From assembly GCF_000060285.1 (NCBI RefSeq), contig NC_008555.1:2480001-2544000 (forward strand): DNA of 64,000 bases, given 5' to 3'. Within the stretch, counting starts at the first letter, position 1. Every line of letters starts with the position of its first letter. The translations under genes were made by a program, and so were the position numbers. The notes beneath the pieces were generated by a model. That model did not search any database. It saw only the letters and a list, made by a program, of their open reading frames with translations, and was not told where the DNA came from. Positions 9,184 through 17,639 of this stretch are shown here, one piece after another. Source of the stretch: Listeria welshimeri serovar 6b str. SLCC5334 (lineage in GTDB: Bacteria > Bacillota > Bacilli > Lactobacillales > Listeriaceae).

Positions 9184-10632
9184 TTATAATATTGGAGATA
9201 AAAGTCGGCTTACCGCTTCCTTAAATTTAATCCATAAAGATCGTTTTGCATATAATTCTGGTGTAAGTTGATAGGATTTCAAAATATCTTCTAAAAACGC
9301 ATCTTCTAATTTTTGCACCATTTTCTTTTCATAGATAAAAGCATTTACTTCAAAATTCAGTCGGAAACTACGGAAATCCATATTTGCTGTCCCAACAGAG
9401 GCAATTTCTCCATCAACAACTAAGGTTTTCGCATGTATAAAGCCATTATCATAAATGAATATTTTTGCACCAGTCTCCATTAGCTCTCCTGCATAATTAG
9501 TTGTAGCTCTATATACAAAAGCATGGTCTGGTTTATTCGGAATCATTACACGCACATCCACACCAGATAGTGCAGCGATTTTAATTGCCTCAAGCAAACT
9601 TGCATCTGGAATAAAATATGGTGATTGTAAATAAATCGTCTTTTTAGCGGCATTAATCATTTTTATGTAACCATTTTTGATTTGTTGCCATTCTGAATCT
9701 GGTCCACTTGATACGATTTGCATACTTGTATGGCCTTTCCCATGAAAAGTAGGGAAGTATCTAGGTTTATAGTCAATCTTATTAGTAGACGATGCTGAAT
9801 TCCAGTCCATAATAAAACGCGTTTGCATCGCATAAACTGCTTTTCCATGTACACGCAAATGCGTATCGCGCCAGTAACCAAACTTTTTGGATAAACCTAA
9901 ATATTCATCACCAATATTAAATCCACCAATATAACTGATATCTCCATCGATAATCGCTAATTTACGGTGATTTCGATAGTTTAGTCGGAAGTTAATTAAT
10001 GGTAGTTTTGAAGGAAAGAACGGTCGCACTAAACCACCATTTTTTTCAAAAGTTCGGAAAAATGATTTTTTTGTGGTCCGTGATCCCATTGCATCATATA
10101 TAATTTTAACGTTTAAACCTTCTGCTGCTTTTCGTTCAAGTACACGCATTAAGCGATTTCCAAGCTCATCTGAATGGAAAATATAGTAAATTAAATGAAT
10201 ATGGTCTTTTGCTTTTTCGATATCTGCAATCAAAGCATCAAATTTTTCATGTCCATCAATAAAAAGTTCCACTTCATTATCTTGTGTTAAAATTGCACCA
10301 TCATTGACAAGTAATAAGTAAATTAAATCCCGATGTTTTTTAACATTTGAATCGCTAAATGGAAATTCTTTTTGTCGAATCATTTCTATTTGGTTAGCAG
10401 TTGATTCTTGTATCCCAATTTTTTCTTGTCCCTTCCAATCAAAAATCTTCTTCCCTGATAGTTTTCTCCCAAAAATCAAGTAGATAATGAAACCAAAAAT
10501 TGGAACAAAAGTTAAGACTAGTAACCAAGCCCAAGTGGCGGATGTATCACGTCTTTCTAAGAAGACCGTCACTGCCGCAAAGAATACATTTAAAATTAGC
10601 AAAACCACTAATAAATAAGCCAACAGTCCCAT
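9184..10632 (-). CDS. cls: Cardiolipin synthase (phospholipase D family)
   Basis: Condenses phosphatidylglycerol into cardiolipin at the membrane. The product is 482 residues. Two N-terminal membrane segments (about 4-25 and 34-54) precede two phospholipase-D HKD motifs: HRKLAIIDG (about residue 220) and HAKTLVVDG (about residue 400). ATG at 10632 has GGGGGAA upstream and yields the standard Cls length; the frame extends eight codons further upstream. Its 3' end lies 31 bases from the minJ start, so the two may be co-transcribed. Confidence 0.93.
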   Translation of the reverse strand: MGLLAYLLVVLLILNVFFAAVTVFLERRDTSATWAWLLVLTFVPIFGFIIYLIFGRKLSGKKIFDWKGQEKIGIQESTANQIEMIRQKEFPFSDSNVKKHRDLIYLLLVNDGAILTQDNEVELFIDGHEKFDALIADIEKAKDHIHLIYYIFHSDELGNRLMRVLERKAAEGLNVKIIYDAMGSRTTKKSFFRTFEKNGGLVRPFFPSKLPLINFRLNYRNHRKLAIIDGDISYIGGFNIGDEYLGLSKKFGYWRDTHLRVHGKAVYAMQTRFIMDWNSASSTNKIDYKPRYFPTFHGKGHTSMQIVSSGPDSEWQQIKNGYIKMINAAKKTIYLQSPYFIPDASLLEAIKIAALSGVDVRVMIPNKPDHAFVYRATTNYAGELMETGAKIFIYDNGFIHAKTLVVDGEIASVGTANMDFRSFRLNFEVNAFIYEKKMVQKLEDAFLEDILKSYQLTPELYAKRSLWIKFKEAVSRLLSPIL

Positions 10633-10719
10633 TGTGTTCCCCCTTTTCTTACACAAACTGATAGTAATATCATATCATAAAATAGCCATTTAGCCTATTC
10701 CAGTTAGCTTTTAAGCATG

Positions 10720-10753
10720 AAAAAACCACTGACGTTGTAGCCAATGGTTTTTC
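10720..10753 (-). terminator. Terminator after the M23 hydrolase gene
   Basis: Stem AAAACCATTG/CAGTGGTTTT with a ten-base loop and a run of T on the minus strand, overlapping the end of the gene at 10756. Confidence 0.85.
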
Positions 10754-10755
10754 AA

Positions 10756-12081
10756 CTATAAATATGGTGCTGGATCAATAGGAACACCATTTTGGTGAAT
10801 TTCAAAATGGAGATGTTGTCCTGTAGACTGTCCTGTTGAACCCATAATTCCAATTGGTTGTCCTTGCGAAACCTGTTGTCCTGAAACGACTTTCAAGCTA
10901 CCTGCACGCATATGTCCATATAACGTTTGGAAACCATTACCATGGTCGATTTTAACTACATAACCATAGCCTCCAAAACCGCTACCAGACGCGCCAAATC
11001 CAGAAAATACAACAGTGCCAGAAGCTGCCGCAGAAACAGTTACTGTTCCACCTGCCGCAATATCTTGACCTTTATGTGATTCATGTTCTCCTGTGACTGG
11101 GTTTGTACGGTCACTAAATCCAGAGGACAAAATACCAGCAGCTGGTTTAATAAATTGTCCGCCCCCAGAGCTAACTGTTTCTTGTGGTTTCGGCGCATTT
11201 AAACTAGGAGAGGGTGACTTAGCGACAACGGTTTTGCTTTCTTTTGCTTTTTTGGCATTTGCAACAGCTGCTTCTTGAATACGTTTTTCTTCTGCTGCTT
11301 TAAGGGCTGCTTCTTGTTTTGCTTTTTCACTAGCAATATTGGATGCTAATTTCTTTTCTTCGGAAGTTAATGCTCCTTGTTCGCTCGCTAGTAATGCTTG
11401 TTCGTTTTTGGTTAAATCTTTTTTACTTGCAAGAGTCATAACTAGGTCGTTTTTCTCTTGTTTCTGACTTTCCATATTATTTCTAGAAACTTCTAAATCC
11501 ATTGCTAAGACTTTTAAACTTTCTAATTTTTTCTTTGAACTGGATTCAGTTACTTTTAATTTATCTTGATCATCTTTTTGGTCTTGCATAATACTTTGAT
11601 CTGCTTTAACGATAGCAGATACAACGGTTACTCGATCAACTAGCTCTTTAAAATCATTTGCTTCAAAAACCATATCTAAATAAGAAGTTGCCGTTCCTGT
11701 TGTTTGAATTGCGCGCGCTCGTCCATCAAGCACTTTTTGACGATCCTTAATATCATTGCGCAATTTTTCGATTTCTTGCTTCAATTGTTTTAACTTTTTA
11801 TTTTCAGAATCGACTTTAGTTTCTTGTGCTTTTAATTTTTTATTTGTTTCATCAATACTTTTTAAAAGAGATTCTAATTCTTTAGTAGCATCTTTTTCAG
11901 CACTTTCTAAAGTATTTATTTCTGAGTTTTTAGTGTCTAAGTTCTTGTCTAATTCTGATTTTTTTTGCTCAATCTCACTTTGGCGTTTTTGCATATCATT
12001 AATGCTATCCGCATTTGCACTTATGGGTGCACAAATTATAACTGCACCAAGCGCTAAAGTTACCCCATATTTTTTAAGCAT
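10756..12081 (-). CDS. Secreted coiled-coil M23 (LytM) family murein hydrolase
   Basis: Predicted secreted peptidoglycan endopeptidase or its regulator, 441 residues. A signal peptide ends near ANA (about residue 24). Long coiled coils (about 25-270) and a low-complexity linker follow. The C-terminal M23 domain has the zinc-ligand motifs HKGQD and HLHFEIH, both intact. Its coiled-coil half is clearly similar to that of Spl just upstream (shared DRARAMQ/GRARAIQ and DLVDRV-type motifs), but the catalytic domain differs. Position after ftsEX suggests FtsEX control, as for B. subtilis CwlO; this is inferred. Confidence 0.9.
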   Translation of the reverse strand: MLKKYGVTLALGAVIICAPISANADSINDMQKRQSEIEQKKSELDKNLDTKNSEINTLESAEKDATKELESLLKSIDETNKKLKAQETKVDSENKKLKQLKQEIEKLRNDIKDRQKVLDGRARAIQTTGTATSYLDMVFEANDFKELVDRVTVVSAIVKADQSIMQDQKDDQDKLKVTESSSKKKLESLKVLAMDLEVSRNNMESQKQEKNDLVMTLASKKDLTKNEQALLASEQGALTSEEKKLASNIASEKAKQEAALKAAEEKRIQEAAVANAKKAKESKTVVAKSPSPSLNAPKPQETVSSGGGQFIKPAAGILSSGFSDRTNPVTGEHESHKGQDIAAGGTVTVSAAASGTVVFSGFGASGSGFGGYGYVVKIDHGNGFQTLYGHMRAGSLKVVSGQQVSQGQPIGIMGSTGQSTGQHLHFEIHQNGVPIDPAPYL

Positions 12082-12146
12082 AATAAGCTCCTTTTCTATT
12101 ATCTATTTGATTAGGAACTTCATGATCCCTATACTCTATTCCATAT

Positions 12147-12189
12147 AAAAAAGCACCTTTGTTTTTAAAATCGACAAAGGTGCTTTTTA
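12147..12189 (-). terminator. Terminator after spl
   Basis: Stem AAAAGCACCTTTG with its exact partner, 12-base loop and T-tract on the minus strand, directly after the spl stop at 12205. Confidence 0.9.
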
Positions 12190-12204
12190 ACTTTTCAATA
12201 ATTA

Positions 12205-13455
12205 TTAGAAGTTTGCTACGCGGCCATATCCAACAAGATATTTAGCCCAGTAACCACTAGTGATGTTATCATATTTAACGCCGTTATTTTGAGCGTTAAT
12301 CATTTGTCCGCCACCAACATAAATCCCAACGTGAGCAATTCCTCCACCGTAGTTGAAGAATACTAAATCGCCTGGTTTTGCTTGGCTAGCGCTAATTTTT
12401 GAAGCTGCAGCATATTGACCACCGGAAGTTCTTGGAAGAGAAATTCCAGCCGCACGGAATGCGTAAGAAGTAAATCCAGAGCAATCAAATGCGCTTGGAC
12501 CAGTTGCTCCTAGGCTGTAAGGTTTACCAAGTTGAGCTCTTGCAGCAGAAATCATTGCTGAATATCCACTACCGGATGGAGCTGGAGTACTTGGAGTTTC
12601 GTCTTTTGAACTTGTGTTTTCTGTTTTAGATGCTGTTTTGTTAGTTGCTTTTGAAGATTCATTTGAAACAGCATTTGTACTTGCTGCATTAGTAGTATTG
12701 TTTGTAGTTGTTGCTTTTTCTTCTTGTCCAACGTTTGCAGATGTTGCTTCACGTAAAGCAGTTGCGCGTTCTGCTGCTGCTTTTGCTGCTTTGTTACGTT
12801 CGCTTACAAGACTTGCTTTTTCGTTCTCAGCACTTGCTTGATCAGAAGCTAGTTGAGCAACAATCGCTTCTTTTTCAGCTTTTTGTGCTTCGATTTTATT
12901 TTGTTGTGCTTCATAATCATGAATTGCTGTAGCTTGTTCTTCTTGTTTTTTCTTCACAGAAGTTTGTTTTGATTTTAATTCTTTTTCATCATTTTGTTGA
13001 TCTTCTAAAATTGATTTGTCAGAATCAACTAATTGGTTTACTGCAGATACGCGACCAACTAAGTCAGAAAGATTTTCTGAATCTAAAATTACTTCTAGGT
13101 ATGCATTAGAATTTGAAGTTTTTTGCATCGCACGAGCACGATCTTTTAAAACTGATTCACGTTCTTTAATACGTTCATTGATATCTTTAATATCTTGATT
13201 AAGTTGTTTAAGTTCTTTGCCTGTTTTGTCGAAATCTCCTTGTAAAGATTTAGCTTTCTCTTGAGCTTTGTCAAGATCAGCAACTAAACTGGAAAGTTCT
13301 GATTGTAAATCTGTTTTCTTAGACTTGATGTCGTTAATTTTTTTATCTTGATTTTGAATATCTGTATTTACGTCCGCAAAAACATTAGTCGTGAAAGCTG
13401 GCGTCAAACTGATAACTGCTGCGAGTGAAATCGCAATAAACGTATTCTTTTTCAA
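12205..13455 (-). CDS. spl: Secreted NlpC/P60 endopeptidase Spl (P45)
   Basis: Peptidoglycan endopeptidase of 416 residues, matching the Listeria P45/Spl protein in layout. Signal peptide to about residue 27 (VFA), coiled coil at about 28-225, Thr/Ser/Asn-rich linker, then the NlpC/P60 domain from about 295 with catalytic Cys in [11 protein letters not shown] and His in [10 protein letters not shown]. The layout equals B. subtilis CwlO, which FtsEX activates, and ftsEX lies 75 bases upstream. A strong ribosome site (GGAGGTAA) precedes the ATG. Confidence 0.94.
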   Translation of the reverse strand: MKKNTFIAISLAAVISLTPAFTTNVFADVNTDIQNQDKKINDIKSKKTDLQSELSSLVADLDKAQEKAKSLQGDFDKTGKELKQLNQDIKDINERIKERESVLKDRARAMQKTSNSNAYLEVILDSENLSDLVGRVSAVNQLVDSDKSILEDQQNDEKELKSKQTSVKKKQEEQATAIHDYEAQQNKIEAQKAEKEAIVAQLASDQASAENEKASLVSERNKAAKAAAERATALREATSANVGQEEKATTTNNTTNAASTNAVSNESSKATNKTASKTENTSSKDETPSTPAPSGSGYSAMISAARAQLGKPYSLGATGPSAFDCSGFTSYAFRAAGISLPRTSGGQYAAASKISASQAKPGDLVFFNYGGGIAHVGIYVGGGQMINAQNNGVKYDNITSGYWAKYLVGYGRVANF

Positions 13456-13529
13456 AAAGTTTACCTCCTAAAAAGCTCCCTAGCTTTTCTTTTAAATTAT
13501 TTTTATTTCAAGTTAAGCAAATTCGATAG

Positions 13530-14414
13530 TTAGACTTTTAAGAATCTACGGATAGAGATTACGCTACCCCATATTCCGATTAGTACGCCGATTGCAATAA
13601 TCAATGCGCTAATTTGATAGGCAAACGGTGTTGGAGGAAGAAGTGATAAAGAACTTGTCACTAACTTCGGATTGACCAAATTGTAAATATTAACATAGCC
13701 TATAAATGTTAACACAACCGGGACAATCGATCCAATTAATCCTAGCCAAGCACCTTCTAAAACGAAAGGCCAGCGTATGAACCAGTTGGTTGCTCCTACT
13801 AATTTCATAATTTCTATTTCTCTTCTACGTGAGAAAATCGCAATCTTAATTGTATTTGATATTAAGAACATTGCTGTTAATAATAACCCAATGCTTAATA
13901 TGATACCAGCATATCGTCCCCATTTCAAGGTATCAAATAATTTGTCGACTGTTTTCTCACCATATTCTACATTATCTACGTACTGTAATTTTTCTACTTT
14001 TTGAGCAATTGCCTTCGTTTGCGTCGGCTCTTTAGCTTCTACAACGAACACATCGTATAGTGGATTATCTTGTTTAAACAATTCGAAGTTCTTGCCGTAC
14101 GCGCCAACTAATTTCTTCAATTCATCGTCTTTTGAAGAAAAAGTGACACTATCAACTCCATCAATCTTCTCAATGTTTTTCTCAAGGTCTTGCTGCTGTT
14201 TCTTGTCTGCGCTTAGAGAAATATGTACGTTAATTTGTACATTGTTTTCTACATCCGTTGCAAGTTTGTTCATGTTAATCAATATTGCAAAAAACACGCT
14301 GACTAAGATAAGTGTTACTGTTACTGCACTTGCTGCTGCAAAGGTCATCCAACCATTCCGGTAAAGGCTCTTAAAACTTTCTCTTATATGTCTTCCTATT
14401 GTCCTAAATTTCAT
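13530..14414 (-). CDS. ftsX: Cell-division ABC transporter-like permease FtsX
   Basis: Membrane half of the FtsEX complex, 294 residues. Membrane segment near 25-48, an extracellular loop of about 120 residues, then three more segments (about 170-195, 220-245, 265-290). FtsEX does not transport; it drives conformational activation of wall hydrolases. ATG at 14414 gives MKFRTIGRHIRES, matching the family N-terminus, nine bases after AGGAG. It overlaps the ftsE stop by 11 bases, so the pair is coupled. Confidence 0.95.
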   Translation of the reverse strand: MKFRTIGRHIRESFKSLYRNGWMTFAAASAVTVTLILVSVFFAILINMNKLATDVENNVQINVHISLSADKKQQQDLEKNIEKIDGVDSVTFSSKDDELKKLVGAYGKNFELFKQDNPLYDVFVVEAKEPTQTKAIAQKVEKLQYVDNVEYGEKTVDKLFDTLKWGRYAGIILSIGLLLTAMFLISNTIKIAIFSRRREIEIMKLVGATNWFIRWPFVLEGAWLGLIGSIVPVVLTFIGYVNIYNLVNPKLVTSSLSLLPPTPFAYQISALIIAIGVLIGIWGSVISIRRFLKV

Positions 14415-15090
14415 AACCATATTCTCCTTGCTGCTCATCACGTACAATTCGACCATTTTCGATAGCTATTACCCGATGTTTTAATGTGTTTACAATTTCT
14501 TTGTTATGGGTAGCCATTACTATAGTCGTTCCGCGATTGCTTATTTCTTCAAGGATATTCATGATTTCCCATGAAGTATCAGGATCCAGGTTACCGGTCG
14601 GCTCATCTGCTATTAATACTTTAGGCATGTTGGCAATCGAACGGGCAATGGATATCCGTTGTTGCTCACCACCGGAAAGTTCATCCGGCAACATTCTTAC
14701 TTTGTGCTTTAGGTTGACTAAATCTAGCACTTCCATAACACGTTCTTTAATTACGGATGGCTCAGTTTCAACCACTTCCATCGCATAAGCAATGTTTTCA
14801 TAAACTGTTTTGCTTTGAAGTAATTTGTAATCTTGGAATACCACGCCTACGTTTCTTCGTAAATATGGGATTTCGCGATTTTTCATATTAATCAAATCAA
14901 ATTTGTCTACGATGATTTTGCCTTTTGTCGCTCGTTCTTCTCTGTAAATCATTTTAATAAAGGTTGATTTACCAGCACCACTCGGGCCTACTACATAAAC
15001 AAATTCCCCTTCACCAATGTTAATATTTAATCCATTAGCGGCAGTAATGCCATTGGGGTATTTCTTATAAACATCTTCCATTAATATCAT
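14404..15090 (-). CDS. ftsE: Cell-division ATP-binding protein FtsE
   Basis: ATPase half of FtsEX, 228 residues. It has Walker A GPSGAGKST (about residue 35), Q-loop VFQDYKLL, signature LSGGEQQR and Walker B VLIADEPTGNLDP. First gene of ftsE-ftsX with the two hydrolase genes downstream, so nucleotide-driven activation of Spl and/or the M23 protein is the likely output. Confidence 0.96.
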   Translation of the reverse strand: MILMEDVYKKYPNGITAANGLNINIGEGEFVYVVGPSGAGKSTFIKMIYREERATKGKIIVDKFDLINMKNREIPYLRRNVGVVFQDYKLLQSKTVYENIAYAMEVVETEPSVIKERVMEVLDLVNLKHKVRMLPDELSGGEQQRISIARSIANMPKVLIADEPTGNLDPDTSWEIMNILEEISNRGTTIVMATHNKEIVNTLKHRVIAIENGRIVRDEQQGEYGYEI

Positions 15091-15583
15091 TTTATCACCT
15101 TACTATGCCTTTCTACTGAGTTACATTTTAGGTAATGCATGGTAACCATGAAGATGCACTGTCTGTTGGCACGAATCTAAACTCACAACATAAACTTAAT
15201 TATACCATGACAGTTTTTCATCTATAGGTTAATTGCATTACAATTATATTTCAGGGTATGACAATATCTTCATTATTGTAATAGGAAATGTAATTATTAT
15301 TCGCATTTCCACTTTAAGTTCGGCTTTTAGTTGCATAAAAATAAAAAAGAGCCGTTTTGGTCTTTTCTACTGCTAACATTGTAACGTGTTTTTACCCTAA
15401 TTAACATTACAGGTAGATTAAAAATCATTACAGTTATCTCTAGCGGAATAGACCAATTAGAATAAAGTAGCTTCACATCTGCTGTTACGCTAATTTCTCC
15501 TGTCATCAAATTGTCAAAAACCATTTTAAAAAAAGAAAAAAGTACCATTTGCAATCTGTTAATAGTCTGCAAATGGTACTTTT
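15091..15583. other. Gene-free interval between ftsE and the YitT-type gene
   Basis: About 490 bases. It holds the ftsE promoter (15199-15207), an inverted repeat GGAAATG...CATTTCC (15284-15310), a weak terminator-like hairpin with T-run on the minus strand (15337-15366) and the strong terminator at 15536-15585. A minus-strand frame at 15327-15572 starts inside the strong terminator and ends past the weak one. It is not accepted as a gene, but may be a gene remnant or a short RNA. Confidence 0.5.
15199..15207 (-). promoter_or_regulatory. Candidate ftsE promoter (extended -10)
   Basis: Minus strand TGGTATAAT, a consensus extended -10, about 110 bases before ftsE. No good -35 is seen at 16-18 bases, which is normal for extended -10 promoters. 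A short palindrome CATGGTAACCATG (15138-15150) lies in the leader. Confidence 0.55.
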
Positions 15584-15585
15584 TT
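15536..15585 (-). terminator. Terminator after the YitT-type gene
   Basis: Perfect 17-base stem (AAAAAGTACCATTTGCA and partner) with a 15-base loop; the A/T ends make it potentially active in both directions. Confidence 0.9.
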
Positions 15586-16447
15586 AAGATGTAAAACCTT
15601 CACCCATCACTTCACTTGCGCTCATAACAACTACAAATGCTTCAGGATCAATTTCTTTAATAACTTCTTTTAATCTTGAAAACTCACTTTGCGCAATAAC
15701 ACATAGTAAAATTTGTTTATCATCTTCTGTATATCCACCTTTAGCCGAAAGACGCGTAATACCACGGTCAATTTTGAAAAGAATAGCTTGTCTTATAGCT
15801 TCTTGATTCTCAGAAATAATAAAAACTGTTTTGGACTGATTCAAACCAACCTGTACTAAATCAATTGTTTTACTTGTGGCAAAAAGTCCAACTAGTGCAT
15901 AGAGTCCTGATTCAATATCAAAAACAAACATCGCTGAAATAACAACAAATCCATCAATTAAAGCCACACAAATCCCGAGTGTTAAATGCGAATACTTATG
16001 CAAAATTTGCGCTGCTACATCTGTTCCACCAGTAGAAGCTTTTCCGCGAAAAACAATGCCCAGACCCATTCCAACTAATACACCGCCAAATAACGCAGCT
16101 ACTAAAGGTTCATGCGTCCACGGCTCTAGCCCCTGTGTTAAATAAACAAAGAATGGTAGCAACATAGTACCTACAAAAGTTTTCAGCCCAAATTGGTATC
16201 CTAAAAAGAATAACCCAGCAAGAAAAAGTGGAATATTGAACGCCCACTGAATGAACGCTGGATTCCAACCAGTCAAATAGTTGATAATCGTACTGATCCC
16301 GCTCACGCCGCCTGATGCAACATGATTAGGGAGAAGTAACACGTTAAAAGCTAGCGCAATAAAGGCCGCACCAATAATAACATAAATATACTCGATTAAT
16401 TTAGCAACTTTTGGGGATAAAGGTTGCTTTTTTCGTTTATTTATCAT
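15584..16447 (-). CDS. YitT family membrane protein with C-terminal DUF2179 domain
   Basis: 287 residues: about five membrane segments in residues 15-190 including the family signature GGVSGISTIINY, then a soluble DUF2179 domain (about 200-285). B. subtilis carries the family member yvjA in the same spot between ftsEX and prfB. The family's transport substrate is not established. The start lies six bases after the prfB stop, so it is probably co-transcribed with prfB. Confidence 0.88.
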   Translation of the reverse strand: MINKRKKQPLSPKVAKLIEYIYVIIGAAFIALAFNVLLLPNHVASGGVSGISTIINYLTGWNPAFIQWAFNIPLFLAGLFFLGYQFGLKTFVGTMLLPFFVYLTQGLEPWTHEPLVAALFGGVLVGMGLGIVFRGKASTGGTDVAAQILHKYSHLTLGICVALIDGFVVISAMFVFDIESGLYALVGLFATSKTIDLVQVGLNQSKTVFIISENQEAIRQAILFKIDRGITRLSAKGGYTEDDKQILLCVIAQSEFSRLKEVIKEIDPEAFVVVMSASEVMGEGFTS

Positions 16448-16453
16448 TTTTTA

Positions 16454-17555
16454 TTATCCAATCCTAGAACGCAAATATGCATTGATAAAGTCGTCTAAAT
16501 CTCCATCCATTACAGCTTGAATATTACCAGTTTCGTAATTTGTGCGATGGTCTTTCACCATGGAGTAAGGGTGGAAAACATAGGAGCGAATTTGACTTCC
16601 CCAGCCAATTTCTTTTTGTTCTCCACGAATTTCTGCTAGTTCACGTTCTTTTTCTTCTTGTTCTTTTTGATATAACTTTGTTTTCAGCATTTTCATTGCT
16701 TGGTCACGGTTTTTAAGCTGAGAACGTTCTGATTGGCACGTAACAACGATTCCACTTGGGATATGTGTCATTCGAACCGCAGAATCGGTCGTATTGATAT
16801 GTTGTCCACCAGCACCTGTTGCTCGGTACGTATCAATTTTCAGGTCTTCTGTACGAACTTCGATTTCGATATCATCATCAAGTTCTGGCATCACATCTAC
16901 AGAAACAAAGGAAGTGTGACGACGGCCAGAAGAGTCAAAAGGTGAAATTCGAACTAAACGGTGCACGCCTTTTTCAGCTTTTAAATAACCATAAGCATTG
17001 TGACCTTTAATAAGCAGTGTAACACTTTTAATTCCAGCTTCATCTCCTGCCTGGTAATCAAGCATTTCGACTTTAAAGCCTTTTTTCTCTGACCAACGTT
17101 GATACATACGGAGTAACATCGAACCCCAGTCTTGAGATTCAGTTCCACCAGCACCTGGATGCAATTCTAAAATAGCATTATTTTTATCATATGGATCACT
17201 TAACATTAATTTTAATTCAAATTCATTGATAGTAGCCATATAAGCTGTAATGTCTTTTTCTAATTCTGCTTGTAAATCTTCGTCCGCTTCTTCTTTCAAA
17301 AGTTCTAAGCTAATTTCCATACTTTCTTGCTCTTCTTCTAATGCATGAAAAGCTTGGTATGTTTCTTTGTATCCGTTTGATTCATTGATTATTTTTTGTG
17401 CGGCTTGTTGGTCATTCCAAAAATTAGGATCCAACATTTGGTCTTCTAACTCAGCTATGCGAACTTCCATGTTGTCTAAGTCAAAGAGACCCCCTAAAGT
17501 CTTTAATTTGCTGCGCTGTTTTTTCTAATTCATTACGAATTTCTGCTAATTCCAT
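16454..17555 (-). CDS. prfB: Peptide chain release factor 2 with programmed +1 frameshift
   Basis: Reads UGA and UAA stops; 366 residues after frameshifting. ATG at 17555 (behind AAAGGTGG) opens a 24-codon frame ending CTT TGA (TGA at 17481-17483). The slip site CTTTGAC is preceded three bases earlier by AGGGGG (17490-17495), the classic autoregulatory signal. A +1 shift joins the main frame. That frame carries the GGQ motif ([17 protein letters not shown]) and the SPF tripeptide (RISPFDSSG) that reads UGA. Treating 17470 as the start, as a plain ORF caller would, loses the first 28 residues. Confidence 0.96.
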
Positions 17556-17639
17556 TCTAATTCCACCTTTTTTGTATTTACTTATAAACTTTCATAGCAA
17601 AAAGCGCCGTCTTGCAGGCGCTTTTTTAGTTGTTTCAAT

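Noticed and set aside
15327-15572. 81-codon minus-strand frame upstream of ftsE
   Set aside because: It starts inside a strong terminator, ends beyond a second terminator-like hairpin, has no ribosome site and no clear family. Kept only as a weak finding.
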